NCBI GenBank assembly: GCA_947501315.1
Contig: CANMXH010000142.1
Coordinates: 1 to 5,839 of the forward strand
Source: Caulobacteraceae bacterium
GTDB lineage: Bacteria; Pseudomonadota; Alphaproteobacteria; Caulobacterales; Caulobacteraceae
Length of the DNA stretch: 5,839 nt
Direction of reading: 5' to 3'
A program made the position numbers and the translations under genes. Shown piece by piece: positions 5,490 through 5,839 of the stretch (position 1 is the stretch's first letter; every line of letters starts with the position of its first letter). A model generated the notes under the pieces. It was not told the DNA's origin and searched no databases. It saw nothing but the letters and a program-made list of their open reading frames with translations.

Positions 5490-5839
5490 GTGACCTTCGT
5501 TACCCAGCGCCAGCTTCGCTTCTATATGACAGCGGTGGCCCCCTGCCCCTATCTGCCCGGCCAGACCGAGCGGAAGGTGTTCGCCAATCTGCCGTTCAGT
5601 GAAGGCGTCCACGTCAACGACGAACTGACCCGGGCCGGTTTCCGCCGCAGCCAGAACATCGCCTATCGACCGGCCTGTGAAACCTGTGACGCCTGCGTAT
5701 CTGTCCGTCTGCCTGTGCCTGAGTTCAGTTTCTCAAGATCACAACGCAAGACCCTGAAACGTAATACAGACCTGTCTCGTGATCTTGTCGAGGCAGAGGC
5801 AACGACCGAACAGTTCGACCTGCTGAGGCGCTACCTCCA
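5490..5839 (+). CDS. bpt: Aspartate/glutamate leucyl- or arginyl-tRNA-protein transferase (N-terminal part, runs off window)
   Basis: This cytoplasmic enzyme transfers an amino acid from aminoacyl-tRNA to the N-terminus of proteins, marking them for ClpS/ClpAP through the N-end rule. Bacterial Bpt adds Leu to N-terminal Asp/Glu. The window shows 116 codons of an expected total of about 240-250. Seen here are RQLRFYMTAVAPCPYLPGQ (7-25) with ERKVF after it, matching the family's N-terminal domain, then GFRRSQNIAYRPACETCDAC (50-69) and SFSRSQRKTLKRN (80-92), the R-S-x-R-K/R-x-x-K/R-R-N motif. Cysteines 19, 63, 66 and 69 match the conserved N-terminal set, which in eukaryotic ATE1 has been linked to iron-sulfur binding. 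The GTG start at 5490 gives the usual family N-terminus; GGA at 5478-5480 (9 bases upstream) is a plausible ribosome site, and GAGG at 5484-5487 is closer than usual. The catalytic C-terminal domain lies outside, so Leu versus Arg specificity cannot be checked. Confidence 0.92.
   Translation, partial: MTFVTQRQLRFYMTAVAPCPYLPGQTERKVFANLPFSEGVHVNDELTRAGFRRSQNIAYRPACETCDACVSVRLPVPEFSFSRSQRKTLKRNTDLSRDLVEAEATTEQFDLLRRYL

Noticed and set aside
5247..5612. A 121-residue minus-strand frame over the motB end and bpt start
   Set aside because: It is antisense to two clear genes and has no recognisable domain.

Overview
The window is GC-rich, densely packed DNA of alphaproteobacterial type. The MotB and Bpt/Ate sequences and the dense GC-rich coding point to Caulobacterales (a Caulobacter, Brevundimonas or Phenylobacterium relative). 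That placement is inference from protein resemblance, not a search result. I see six protein-coding genes, two of them cut by the window edges. I see no tRNA, rRNA, CRISPR array, insertion sequence or prophage gene.

Layout. (1) From position 2002 leftwards off the edge runs an oligopeptidase B-like S9 peptidase with a twin-arginine-type leader. Its C-terminus, including the expected catalytic Asp and His, lies outside the window. (2) Diverging from it across 86 bases is a 281-residue trypsin-like serine protease (2089-2934) with a complete His/Asp/Ser triad but no visible signal peptide. (3) A 70-base convergent gap (2935-3004) holds a nested palindrome. (4) On the minus strand lies a two-gene operon: a flavin reductase (4368-3871, GTG start) overlaps by four bases a 3-hydroxyisobutyrate dehydrogenase-family oxidoreductase (3874-3005). 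(5) Across a 113-base divergent gap is motB (4482-5366), the flagellar stator subunit. (6) After 123 bases comes the start of bpt, an N-end-rule aminoacyl-tRNA-protein transferase (5490 to the right edge).

How the genes relate. Three themes sit side by side: proteolysis and N-end-rule tagging (peptidase, protease, Bpt), flavin/NAD(P)H redox chemistry (the overlapping pair), and motility (motB). Only the redox pair is clearly co-translated. MotB is here without motA, so its ion-channel partner must be encoded elsewhere. Nothing forms an obvious new defence or mobile system; it looks like an ordinary chromosomal region. The points most worth a second look are the loss of the acidic substrate-pocket residues in the exported oligopeptidase B, the nested palindrome between the convergent genes, the orphan flavin reductase/dehydrogenase pair, and the unbroken reading frame joining motB to bpt across a single stop codon.
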